Shown here: piece after piece, positions 9,196 through 17,357 of the stretch
Layout of the letters: every line of letters begins with the position of its first letter
Position numbering within the stretch: the first letter of the stretch is position 1
Origin: UBA6168 sp041741095
GTDB taxonomy: Bacteria; Bacteroidota; Bacteroidia; Chitinophagales; Saprospiraceae
Assembly (NCBI GenBank): GCA_041741095.1
Contig: JBGSKQ010000143.1
Location: forward strand, 124,001 to 188,000
Length of the DNA: 64,000 nt
Direction of reading: 5' to 3'
The notes under the pieces: generated by a model
Databases searched by the model: none
What the model saw: only the letters and a program-made list of their open reading frames with translations
What the model was told of the DNA's origin: nothing
Made by a program: the position numbers and the translations under genes

Positions 9196-10263
9196 TCAAT
9201 CTCTACCTGTCAAAACAGCCACGAACCTGTCTGGCTCGAACGCTTCTTTTAGTTGCATTTCCAACAGGGCGACCAGGCCGGCGGTGGAAGCGGGCAACAC
9301 TTTGAGGCCCTCTTTTTCGGCCAGTAGTTTGGCATATTTCAGCATTTTTTGGTCGCTGATATGCGATGCAGTGCCGCCTGATTCCTGAATGGCCCAAAGC
9401 GCCTCGGCACCGTCGAAGCTGTGCCAATTGATAAGTGGCTCGTTGACCTTTGTTTCCTTGATTTGTTCGGGGCGGAGGTCTTCGCAGTAGTCGAGGCCCT
9501 TTTTGAAAGAAGTAATGATGGGGTTTTTGTGGGCAGAGGATGCGGCTATCATTTTGGGGATGCGGGAGGTGCGCCCCCGTTTGTACAGGGTCACGAAGCC
9601 CCGATAGATGCCCGCCAGCAAAGTGCCATTTGACACGGGAACGGCAACGGCTTTGGGGGCGTCCCGCAATTGGTCGTAGATTTCATTGGCAATTTCGGCG
9701 TAAGCGATAAGTTGCAGGGCGGTGTTTTGACCGCCGGGGTTGGCGTCGTACCAATCATTTTCGTAGGCTTTTTTACTGGAGAAAACGACCGTGTCCTCAT
9801 AAGAGCCGGGGGCCCGCCTGACCTCGGCCCCGACCAGTTCCATTTCTTTTATACGGTCGGTGTGGTAGCTTTCGGGGATATAGACGATGCAGTTCAGCCC
9901 GGCCAACTGGGCGGCCAAAGCCACCGCTACGCCATAGTTGCCGCAAGTGGCCACGGTCATGGTATCGTAGCCCCGGCGCAGAGCATCGTGTACCTGTGCG
10001 AAAGCAATGCGGTCTTTTTGTGTGCCCGTGGGGTTGCCGCCTTCGAATTTGAGGTAAAGCTGGCGCAGGCTTGTTTCCCTTTCGATGTTCCTGGCACGGG
10101 CGAGGGAGGTATCGCCGATTTCGAGGCTGATGATATCCTCGAAATAGCCAATACGATCCACCAGTTTTTGGGAGCCGTCACGCACCCAATCGCTGAGTTC
10201 CCGTGCTTCTTTTGAAACGGAGATGTCGTCGAGATGGACGCCGTCGAGGATGTTGATGGACAT
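9196..10263 (-). CDS. Threonine-synthase-like PLP-dependent enzyme (fold type II)
   Basis: 355 residues from the ATG at 10263; the longer frame to 10371 would start upstream of the promoter at 10289-10322. The PLP-binding lysine is K83 in FEGGNPTGTQKDR. The substrate loop is ATCGNYGVAVAL and the phosphate-binding segment is AVPVSNGTLLAG, as in the threonine synthase/tryptophan synthase beta superfamily. It is shorter than typical threonine synthase and lacks that enzyme's N-terminal extension, so a beta-replacement, lyase or racemase activity on another amino acid is as likely. It is first in the operon with the DgcN- and DgcA-like genes, which points to amino acid salvage, perhaps of D-amino acids, rather than threonine synthesis. 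Superfamily certain; reaction unknown. Confidence 0.85.
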   Translation of the reverse strand: MSINILDGVHLDDISVSKEARELSDWVRDGSQKLVDRIGYFEDIISLEIGDTSLARARNIERETSLRQLYLKFEGGNPTGTQKDRIAFAQVHDALRRGYDTMTVATCGNYGVAVALAAQLAGLNCIVYIPESYHTDRIKEMELVGAEVRRAPGSYEDTVVFSSKKAYENDWYDANPGGQNTALQLIAYAEIANEIYDQLRDAPKAVAVPVSNGTLLAGIYRGFVTLYKRGRTSRIPKMIAASSAHKNPIITSFKKGLDYCEDLRPEQIKETKVNEPLINWHSFDGAEALWAIQESGGTASHISDQKMLKYAKLLAEKEGLKVLPASTAGLVALLEMQLKEAFEPDRFVAVLTGRD

Positions 10264-10288
10264 AGTTGGATAAATGCTTGGCGGTGGC

Positions 10289-10322
10289 CAAATGTAGCAT
10301 GTTTGCAAAGTAAATTTTACAA
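10289..10322 (-). promoter_or_regulatory. Promoter of the PLP/DgcN/DgcA operon
   Basis: On the minus strand a TTG is followed after 23 bases by TACATTTG, an exact match to the Bacteroidota -7 element TAnnTTTG. A transcript from here would begin about 20 bases before the ATG at 10263. Confidence 0.6.
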
Positions 10323-10494
10323 TTGCCACATTGAAAAAATTGCTTGTGCCAGGGGGTGTTTGGATTTTCACGCAAAAGCTTCATTTTAGCACTCCTTAGA
10401 CAAAACCACGCATAAGCCCACCCATTACACAGCACCACCCGCACAAAAATCTTTACTTTGCAATGCCTGACTGCCCATTGCCAATCTTTATTTT

Positions 10495-12897
10495 ATGAAA
10501 AAAATTATCTCCATCTGTTTATTGTTCATGGGCTTATCCCCAATTTTTGCCCAATACGATCAAAAAAACCTGGAATTGGTTTCCAATTTACAATACCCCT
10601 CCCTGGCCAATGATGTATGGGGCTACACCGCGCCCGACGGCACCGAGTATGCCCTAATGGGCCTGCGCAGCGGCGTGTCAGTCGTCAGCCTGGCCGACCC
10701 GGCCAGCCCGGTGGAGATACAGTACATACCTGGCGATTACTCCTCCTGGCGTGACCTGAAAACCTGGGGCCATTTTGCTTATGTGGTGGCCGACGAGCAA
10801 AGCAGCAAGGAGGGCGTATTGGTGATTGACCTCTCCAACCTGCCCGATGATGTGGCCTGGTACAGGTGGCAACCTGTGCTGCCCGGAGAGTCGGATACGC
10901 TATTTACCTGCCACAATCTTTGGATTGACGAGTTTGGATATGCCTATCTCTCAGGCTGCAATACCAAATCGAGCAACGTGGTCTTTTTGGATGTATTTTC
11001 CGAACCAGGGACGCCCAAGTTTAGCGGCTATGGAATTGATGTCTATTCGCACGACAATTATGTAAGGGACAATATTTTATACTCCGCAGAAATTTACGCT
11101 GGGCAATTCAGCGTGTACGATGTATCCGACAAATCAAACCCGGTGCTATTGGGGCGGCAGCATACGCCTTTTTTGTTCAGCCACAACGTTTGGCTATCAG
11201 ATGATGGGAAAACGCTTTTTAATACGGACGAAAAGGCCAATGCACCGACTTCCTCCTTTGACATTTCTGACTTTGACGATATCCGTTTGCTGGACGAATA
11301 CCGCCCGGCAGAGTCCCTTGGGAAAGGTGCCATTCCCCACAACGTGCATGTCAAAGACGACTTTCTGGTCATTTCAAACTACACCGATGGCTGCCGGATC
11401 GTGGATGCCGACCGCCCCGGCAATTTAATTGAAGTAGGCCATTTTGACCCAACTATCGCTTTTGAATATGGCTATCATGGCGATTGGGGAGCCTACCCTT
11501 TTTTCCCTTCAGGCCTGATAGCCATCAGCGACATTGAATTGGGGCTGTTTATTTTAAAACCCACTTATCAGCGGGCCTGCTACCTGGAAGGCCAGGTAAC
11601 GGATGCCACCACCAATGCACCCATCATCAATGCGCTGGTTGAAATACAGTCTTCCGATCCCAATCCGGCGCAAAGCAACATTTCCGGCAACTATAAAACA
11701 GGACAGGTGACGCCTGGGGAATTTCAGGTAAAATTCAAAGCCAAGGGCTATTTCGAGCAATTGCTGACGGCTACGCTGGCCAATGGCGAGCTGACTGTTT
11801 TGAATACCCAAATGCAGCCGCTGCCCCCCCACCGCATGAGCGGAAAGGTGCTTGATAAAAAGACGGGGGAACCTGTGGCCGGAGCAATGGTGCTCATGGA
11901 AAACGGCGATTTTTCCCACACAACAGAAACGGACGGGGAAGGCAATTTTGTGCTGCCTGCAGTATTGCAAGGCAGTTATCAGATTTTTGTGGGAAAGTGG
12001 GGCTATAAAAATTTCACCGTGGACCAACAAATGCTGGCCGATGCGGACACGGTTTTCCAACTGGAATCTGGCTATGAAGACAATTTCAACCTTGACCTGG
12101 GCTGGACGGTCAGCGGCGACGCCACCAACGGCCACTGGGTAAGGGGCATTCCAAAAGGCACATTTATCAATGTTGAAATCGTCAACGCAGCGACCGACTC
12201 TCCCAAGGACAGTGGCAACCGTTCCTACATTACTGGAAACGAGGGAAACACCCCTTACGAAGATGAAGTGGACGACGGCTCGACCATCCTGACCTCACCT
12301 CCGCTGGAACTTCGAAGCCGTTACAACAGGCCCTTGCTGTCCTTTGATTTTTGGTTTTACGATGTATGGTTTCAGTCGCCACCAAATGATACCATGATCG
12401 TTTCCATCAGCAATGGCACCACTTCGGTGGTACTGCAAGAAATGACCCCCGATATCTATAATCAGCAGGTGTGGCAGTCATCGCCCGTTTTCAACATCAG
12501 CGAACTGTTGGAACTGACGGATGACATGCGCCTGATTTTTCACATCTCCGACCGGGCAGGGTCCGACAACCTCATGGAAGCGAGTGTTGACAATATCGTT
12601 TTCGCCGAAGGTTTTCCCGACGACCGCTTTGTGCTGCAAGACGATTTAGTAAAAATGCGCATTTATCCCAACCCCTTCAACGACCATTTTATGGTGGACT
12701 ACAAGGTGGAAAAAAGCTATAAATCTTTGTCCATGATATTGGTAAACCCCTTGGGCCAATTGGTGCAGGAGGTCGAATTGAACAGTGAAAGGGGCACCTT
12801 GGAATTGCGGCCCGACCTTGCTCCTGGCCTGTATTTCGTGGCCTTCCGGCTGGACGACAAACTGGGAAAGGCTTATGAGATCGTGAAAGCTTATTGA
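10495..12897 (+). CDS. Choice-of-anchor B family protein with T9SS type A sorting domain
   Basis: 800 residues with a signal peptide (MKKIISICLLFMGLSPIFA). The first 360 residues hold LVIVD-type repeats (SGVSVVSLADPASPVEI, YAYLSGCNTKSSNVVFLDV, SVYDVSDKSNPVLLG, DGCRIVDADRPGNLIEV), predicted to form a beta-propeller-like domain. Two carboxypeptidase-regulatory-like domains follow (CYLEGQVTDATTNAPI about 363; RMSGKVLDKKTGEPVAGA about 445). A jelly-roll-like region begins at about 530 (FNLDLGWTVSGDATNGHW). The C-terminal 80 residues form a type A T9SS domain (MRIYPNPFNDHF, PLGQLV, APGLYFVAF). It should be secreted and surface-attached or released; function unknown. A close paralogue follows immediately. 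Confidence 0.92.
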   Translation: MKKIISICLLFMGLSPIFAQYDQKNLELVSNLQYPSLANDVWGYTAPDGTEYALMGLRSGVSVVSLADPASPVEIQYIPGDYSSWRDLKTWGHFAYVVADEQSSKEGVLVIDLSNLPDDVAWYRWQPVLPGESDTLFTCHNLWIDEFGYAYLSGCNTKSSNVVFLDVFSEPGTPKFSGYGIDVYSHDNYVRDNILYSAEIYAGQFSVYDVSDKSNPVLLGRQHTPFLFSHNVWLSDDGKTLFNTDEKANAPTSSFDISDFDDIRLLDEYRPAESLGKGAIPHNVHVKDDFLVISNYTDGCRIVDADRPGNLIEVGHFDPTIAFEYGYHGDWGAYPFFPSGLIAISDIELGLFILKPTYQRACYLEGQVTDATTNAPIINALVEIQSSDPNPAQSNISGNYKTGQVTPGEFQVKFKAKGYFEQLLTATLANGELTVLNTQMQPLPPHRMSGKVLDKKTGEPVAGAMVLMENGDFSHTTETDGEGNFVLPAVLQGSYQIFVGKWGYKNFTVDQQMLADADTVFQLESGYEDNFNLDLGWTVSGDATNGHWVRGIPKGTFINVEIVNAATDSPKDSGNRSYITGNEGNTPYEDEVDDGSTILTSPPLELRSRYNRPLLSFDFWFYDVWFQSPPNDTMIVSISNGTTSVVLQEMTPDIYNQQVWQSSPVFNISELLELTDDMRLIFHISDRAGSDNLMEASVDNIVFAEGFPDDRFVLQDDLVKMRIYPNPFNDHFMVDYKVEKSYKSLSMILVNPLGQLVQEVELNSERGTLELRPDLAPGLYFVAFRLDDKLGKAYEIVKAY

Positions 12898-13005
12898 AAG
12901 GCCAAGCCTTCTTTGTTGTTCAAATTGCAAAATGCTGCTTGCCGGGCCATTTGTCAAACCCATTCCATTTCCAGTGGTTCAATATGGCCGGGGCTTCAAA
13001 AAAAC

Positions 13006-13013
13006 TATCTTTG
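13006..13013 (+). promoter_or_regulatory. Candidate -7 element of the second choice-of-anchor B gene
   Basis: TATCTTTG, an exact TAnnTTTG match, lies about 70 bases before the ATG at 13084. I see no TTG at a good distance upstream, so confidence is moderate. Confidence 0.4.
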
Positions 13014-13083
13014 CCGCCCCTTAGGGGCCATGCCTTTCTTTTACATCTTCATTCAAGCAAATTTCAAAACAACTATTCCTGTC

Positions 13084-15702
13084 ATGAAAAAAACTCTTCT
13101 TACGCTAGTGTGGGCCTGTTGTGCTGCGCTTTCTTTTGCACAGCTCAACATGACCCTGCTCGACTCCAAAGACTATTCACAAGACCTCAACGACATCTGG
13201 GGCTGGGTGGATCCTGATGATAGTACTGAATATGCGCTGGTTGGTACAGTTACTGGGACATCCGTTGTCAGCTTGGCCGATCCGCAAAATATAGTGGAAG
13301 TGGCATTTTTCCCTGGTGACAACTCTACCTGGAGGGATATTAAAACCTGGGGGCACTTTGCCTATGTAACCGCCGATAACGGCAACAATGATGGCCTCCT
13401 CGTCATTGATTTGAGCGGTGCGCCAGCTAATATCACTGCGTCTTTTTATGCCCCTAACTTGCCCGGTTTGGGCCAATACGAGCGTTCCCACAATATCTAC
13501 ATTGATGAATTTGGCTATGCTTACTTGGCTGGCTCAAACATCAACAATGGCGGAATGCTCATCGTAGATGTTTTCACCACGCCAGGCTCGCCTCAGTTCG
13601 TAGCAGCGGCCCCGGCGGTGTATTCCCATGATGTTTACGTAAGGGACAACCGCATGTACGCCTCCGAAATTTACGAAGGCCAGTTTGCCGTGTACGATGT
13701 TTCCAATAAAAACAGCATTCAACTGCTGGCCACGCAGTTGACGCCTTTCCAGTTTACCCACAATACATGGTTGAACGATGATGGCAATGTCCTATTCACT
13801 ACGGACGAGCAGGGCAATGCCCCGATTGGTTCCTATGACATTTCGGATTTGGACAATATCGTTGAATTGGATCAATTCATTCCAATTTCAACGATGGGCG
13901 CAAATGTTATTCCACACAACGTCCACGTCTGGCAGGATTGGCTGATTATTTCCTATTACACGGATGGCGGTGTCATCGTGGACGCATCCAAGCCAGATAA
14001 CCTCATCGAAGTGGGCAACTGGGACACTTTCCTGGGCGGCAACGGCGGCTTTAGTGGAGCTTGGGGCGCCTATCCCTTCCTGCCTTCGGGCATTGTGCTA
14101 CTGACAGACATTGGAAACGGTCTTTTTGTTTGCGGAGCCAACTACGTGCGGGCTTGCTGGCTGGAAGGCACAGTGACTAATGCCGTCACCGGTGCCAATA
14201 TATTCGGGGCGCAAGTGGAAATGTTGGATAGCCCACAGGCCAATTTCGCCACGACTGGCCTCAATGGTCACTATGAAACGGGCCAGGCTATTTCCGGCAC
14301 TTTTGACGTGACCTTTTCGGCCAATGGCTACTATCCAAAAACCGTCCCCGCCACGCTGGAAAATGGCGAATTGACCATTTTGAATGTAGCTCTCGACCCG
14401 ATTATTTCTTACACCTTGGCTGGCCAAACGATTAAATCTTCAAATAGCGCCCCGCTGCCTGGAACAAAAATTTTGTTGCAGAACGGCCAGGGCAACTTTG
14501 AGATTACCTCCGATGCCAATGGAAATTTCACCTTGGCCAATGTGTTTGAAGGTGAATACACTTTGTATGCTGGCGCATGGGGCTATGAATACACCGTCAT
14601 CAACAATTTTGTGGTGGATGCGGCCACGCCCCAACCGCTGGTGATTGCATTAGACAAGGGAGCGTACAAAGACGATTTTATCCTTGATTATAATTGGATC
14701 ATTTCCGGCTCTGCTGGTTCAGGCCAATGGGAGCGGGGCGAACCAAAAGGTACCGTTTTTGAAGGAAAAACTTCGAACCCAGAAGTGGATGTAGTAAGCG
14801 ACTTAGGCGACTTTTGTTACGTGACAGGCAATGATGGAGGCGATGCTGGAACCGACGATGTTGACAACGGCGTTGTGACCCTCACTTCCCCGGTAATGTC
14901 ACTTGGTAATTTCAATGACCCCGTCCTTAGTTATTCTTCGTGGTTTTTCAATGATGGCGGCAATGGCACTCCAAACGATTTCTTCGTGATCAGCGTAACC
15001 AATGGCTCGGACGAAGTAATACTTGAAACCATTAGCACTTCCAATTCCAATTGGAACCCATCATCAGAATTTCACTTGGCCGACCTCATCACGCTGACCG
15101 ACAATATGCAAGTCATTTTTGAAACAAGCGACCTGCCCGGCTCCGGCCACTTGGTAGAAGCAGCCGTTGACGCCTTCCTTGTGCAGGAAAATTGCTTTGG
15201 GCCGGAGGTGAGCTTTGCCTTCGAAGAGGCTGGTGCGACCATTACTTTTACCAATAACTCCACGGGCGGCACTGCAGTGGAATGGGATTTTGGCGACAAT
15301 ACCACCAGCAACGAAGAAAATCCTGTGCATACCTACGCCGGGCCCGGTGAATATGAGGTGACCCTCACGGTCACCCACGACTGCGGCTTCTCCGTTTACA
15401 CCCAGACCATCACTGTATCCGCTTCCAGCACCATTGATTTGGATGAAAACGGCTATGCCCTGGTCGCCACGCCCAACCCATTTGCTGGGCAGGTTTTTGT
15501 AAAATACGAACTGAAGGAAAGCTATCGGGACGCCAGCCTGTCGGTGTTCGATGTACTGGGCCAGCAAGTGGCCACCGCCCTGTTAAGTGCCAATAACGGC
15601 ACAGTGGCTTTCGGCGACGAACTGTCCGGGAGCGGGGTTTATTTCCTGCGTTTGGTGGTGGATGGCAAGGTAGGGAAGGCGGTGAGGATGGTGAAGCTGT
15701 AA
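13084..15702 (+). CDS. Choice-of-anchor B family protein with PKD and T9SS type A domains
   Basis: 872 residues from the ATG at 13084, which begins a signal peptide (MKKTLLTLVWACCAALSFA); the frame opens earlier but that part is not signal-like. The LVIVD-repeat region (TSVVSLADPQNIVEV, AVYDVSNKNSIQLLA, GGVIVDASKPDNLIEV), two regulatory-like domains and the jelly-roll region (FILDYNWIISGSAGSGQW) align with the preceding gene along their whole length. It differs by an inserted PKD domain near residues 700-780 (VEWDFGDNTTSNEENPVHTY). It ends with a type A sorting domain (LVATPNPFAGQVFV, GVYFLRLVVDGK). Tandem gene duplication followed by domain gain or loss is the simplest explanation. Role unknown, extracellular. 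Confidence 0.92.
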   Translation: MKKTLLTLVWACCAALSFAQLNMTLLDSKDYSQDLNDIWGWVDPDDSTEYALVGTVTGTSVVSLADPQNIVEVAFFPGDNSTWRDIKTWGHFAYVTADNGNNDGLLVIDLSGAPANITASFYAPNLPGLGQYERSHNIYIDEFGYAYLAGSNINNGGMLIVDVFTTPGSPQFVAAAPAVYSHDVYVRDNRMYASEIYEGQFAVYDVSNKNSIQLLATQLTPFQFTHNTWLNDDGNVLFTTDEQGNAPIGSYDISDLDNIVELDQFIPISTMGANVIPHNVHVWQDWLIISYYTDGGVIVDASKPDNLIEVGNWDTFLGGNGGFSGAWGAYPFLPSGIVLLTDIGNGLFVCGANYVRACWLEGTVTNAVTGANIFGAQVEMLDSPQANFATTGLNGHYETGQAISGTFDVTFSANGYYPKTVPATLENGELTILNVALDPIISYTLAGQTIKSSNSAPLPGTKILLQNGQGNFEITSDANGNFTLANVFEGEYTLYAGAWGYEYTVINNFVVDAATPQPLVIALDKGAYKDDFILDYNWIISGSAGSGQWERGEPKGTVFEGKTSNPEVDVVSDLGDFCYVTGNDGGDAGTDDVDNGVVTLTSPVMSLGNFNDPVLSYSSWFFNDGGNGTPNDFFVISVTNGSDEVILETISTSNSNWNPSSEFHLADLITLTDNMQVIFETSDLPGSGHLVEAAVDAFLVQENCFGPEVSFAFEEAGATITFTNNSTGGTAVEWDFGDNTTSNEENPVHTYAGPGEYEVTLTVTHDCGFSVYTQTITVSASSTIDLDENGYALVATPNPFAGQVFVKYELKESYRDASLSVFDVLGQQVATALLSANNGTVAFGDELSGSGVYFLRLVVDGKVGKAVRMVKL

Positions 15703-15732
15703 GAGCCAGATAAAAAGATAATATTCCTATCG

Positions 15733-15767
15733 AAAACCGATACCGAGAAGATTTGGTATCGGTTTTT
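15733..15767 (+). terminator. Rho-independent terminator
   Basis: A 12-bp stem (15733-15744 with 15755-15766, AAAACCGATACC and its complement) has a 10-nt loop and a T-run. It lies 30 bp after the choice-of-anchor B gene and may also serve the convergent toxin-like gene. Confidence 0.85.
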
Positions 15768-15828
15768 GTTATTCCTAAAAATTCATTGGAACTGCGAGGC
15801 AAAGACTTGCACCAACTGGGAAAATTCA

Positions 15829-16161
15829 TCAAATAAACTCCACCATCCCAACCATTTCCTCCGCATCCAGCACATCAACAATAAGTTTGAGACTTCGAAT
15901 TTGTTCCCCAATGCTTTCCTGTTTGGCAGCATAAACAATTCCATGATGTTCCGCCCCTTGAGCGTGTAGGCGCAAGAAGTCAGCATCGTAAGTAAAGATA
16001 ACTCGGCCTAATTGCTTGGCATGCGCCAAGTGTTCTTCATCGCTGGCTGTCCGAAGGCCTGCCTCTTGACAAGTTAGTATTTCAACACCTCTTGCCCGCA
16101 AGCCTTTAATGATGATCTTGGGGATATGTTCGTCCGTGTAATATTTAATGGGAGTTGCCAA
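15829..16161 (-). CDS. DUF5615 family PIN-like protein (putative toxin)
   Basis: 110 residues, the normal size for the family. Acidic residues expected of the PIN-like fold are present: DEH near the N-terminus (YYTDEHIP), an Asp-Glu pair in TASDEEHLAHA and the TYDADF strand. Family members are predicted RNases. It overlaps the upstream DUF433 gene by 17 bp in the same direction, the standard arrangement for this toxin-antitoxin-like pair. Nuclease activity and toxicity are inferred from family and context. Confidence 0.82.
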   Translation of the reverse strand: MATPIKYYTDEHIPKIIIKGLRARGVEILTCQEAGLRTASDEEHLAHAKQLGRVIFTYDADFLRLHAQGAEHHGIVYAAKQESIGEQIRSLKLIVDVLDAEEMVGMVEFI

Positions 16162-16459
16162 GTGTACGAAGTTTTTCCTGTAGAAGGGACGGTGTTTTCT
16201 TCCTCAAAGCCTCAACAAATAACTCATCCTCTTTGATAGACCTATCAATCACCTCCCGGTTTGCATAATAAAATGCCAGGGCAACATAAATCTCCACCAA
16301 TGAAAGGTCATATTCAGAAGCGATTTCATCAGCAACCATCCCCATCCGCTCGTGCCAGATGACGATGTCCTGCACAGAGATACGCCGCCCGGCGATGCAG
16401 GGTTTCCCACCTTTAATGTTGTGATTGATTTCGATGCGACTATCCAATGCAAGGCTCAT
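16145..16459 (-). CDS. DUF433 domain protein (putative antitoxin)
   Basis: 104 residues. The motif KGGKPCIAGRRISVQDIV followed by IASEYDLSLVEIYVALAFYY is the DUF433 helix-turn-helix-like signature (G-x-P-x-I-x-G-T/R-R). The C-terminal tail (KEDELFVEALRKKTPSLLQEK) probably binds the partner. It is first of two overlapping genes, upstream of the PIN-like DUF5615 gene, so it likely acts as antitoxin and autoregulator. A possible -7 element lies at 16476-16483. Confidence 0.82.
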   Translation of the reverse strand: MSLALDSRIEINHNIKGGKPCIAGRRISVQDIVIWHERMGMVADEIASEYDLSLVEIYVALAFYYANREVIDRSIKEDELFVEALRKKTPSLLQEKLRTLGNSH

Positions 16460-16475
16460 AACTTTTAATTTTCAC

Positions 16476-16483
16476 CAAATTTA
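16476..16483 (-). promoter_or_regulatory. Candidate -7 element of the DUF433/DUF5615 pair
   Basis: On the minus strand TAAATTTG matches TAnnTTTG 16 bases before the DUF433 start, giving an almost leaderless mRNA. No clear TTG upstream. Confidence 0.35.
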
Positions 16484-16611
16484 GGCTTTTTTGTAGAACT
16501 GCCGCTTTGTAAAATACCTATTTACCAGACCCACTTAATATTGGCGCTGTTGAGCATCAACCGTAAAAAGCGTTACCGTGGGAACGGTGTGCGGATTGGG
16601 GTTGGAGAAAC

Positions 16612-16652
16612 AAAAAAAGCCTTTCCAGCTAAAACTGAAAAGGCCTTTTTTC
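16612..16652. terminator. Bidirectional terminator-like hairpin
   Basis: An A-rich arm with AAGCCTTT and a complementary AAAGGCCTTTTTT arm form a hairpin with T-runs on both strands. It lies just downstream of the small minus-strand ORF at 16677, for which it could be the terminator. Confidence 0.65.
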
Positions 16653-16676
16653 TTTAAATACCAATAGTTAGAATCC

Positions 16677-16874
16677 TCACTCCACCAACTCAAAAACCCC
16701 CTCTTCCACCCGCCGCACCAGCTCGTTCGGATTCATCTCCACCTGCTTTTCGGTGGAAAGGAAGCGCACTTGCAGCATTGAGTTTTCCGTGGTGATGATT
16801 TTAACCTGGGTAGGAATTCCCCGGGGCGGGAAGTTTTTTGCCTGGATGTCTTGTGTTGGGATGGTGGTTGTCAT
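16677..16874 (-). CDS. Small hypothetical protein, 65 aa
   Basis: I do not recognise this family. The protein is soluble and beta-rich at first (PTQVKIITTENSMLQVRF), then acidic with a short helix (NPNELVRRVEEGVFELVE). No signal peptide or membrane segment. A terminator-like hairpin follows 25 bp downstream and the spacing looks like a real monocistronic gene. An overlapping plus-strand ORF of similar length has no family resemblance. Confidence 0.5.
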   Translation of the reverse strand: MTTTIPTQDIQAKNFPPRGIPTQVKIITTENSMLQVRFLSTEKQVEMNPNELVRRVEEGVFELVE

Positions 16875-17279
16875 TTGGCAGGAAATTTTAAAAGTGAACG
16901 ATGAAGGGCTTAACGAAAAGCCTGGGCCGTTTGTTTACTCCAAATAAGAAAGTTTCCGATCGTGACGTTAATTTTACAGGAAGCCACGAACCAAGCACGG
17001 AGGTAGCACATTATCCCCCCAAACCCTGCCGCACTGAAGCCCTTGCAGACAATCAGTTTTTGCATAGCATCGTATCGGCAATAAGTTGATGATTTCGGCG
17101 AGCGTATTTTTTCTGAGAGCGAGGCGGGAAAACAGGCGCATAACTTGTCCCGTACTTTACGTCGGGAGTGGTGCTACGCAACTGTTTTGACAACGAAGCC
17201 ATCGGGAAAAAGACGCCGCCCAAATCGGTAAGTTATTGCCGACACGATGCTTAGCTGGCAAACTCCCGATTTCCTTTAT
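16875..17279. other. Intergenic region without a recognised gene
   Basis: About 400 bases hold only short ORFs with no family resemblance. I see no RNA gene or repeat of the dispersed family. The last part carries the leader and the -7 element of the PBP gene. Confidence 0.5.
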
Positions 17280-17287
17280 TACTTTTG
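17280..17287 (+). promoter_or_regulatory. Candidate -7 element of the PBP1A gene
   Basis: TACTTTTG matches TAnnTTTG about 70 bases before the ATG at 17358; no clear TTG at the expected distance. Confidence 0.4.
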
Positions 17288-17357
17288 CTGCCGCAATTTT
17301 TGGAGCCAAAAGCCCAACAGGCGAGCAGCAGCTAACTGAACAACATACTCGAAAGCG

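Noticed and set aside
9149..9199. TTG-start extension of the DgcN-like protein
   Set aside because: It would translate the CCTGCC palindrome; the ATG at 9148 begins the conserved protein.
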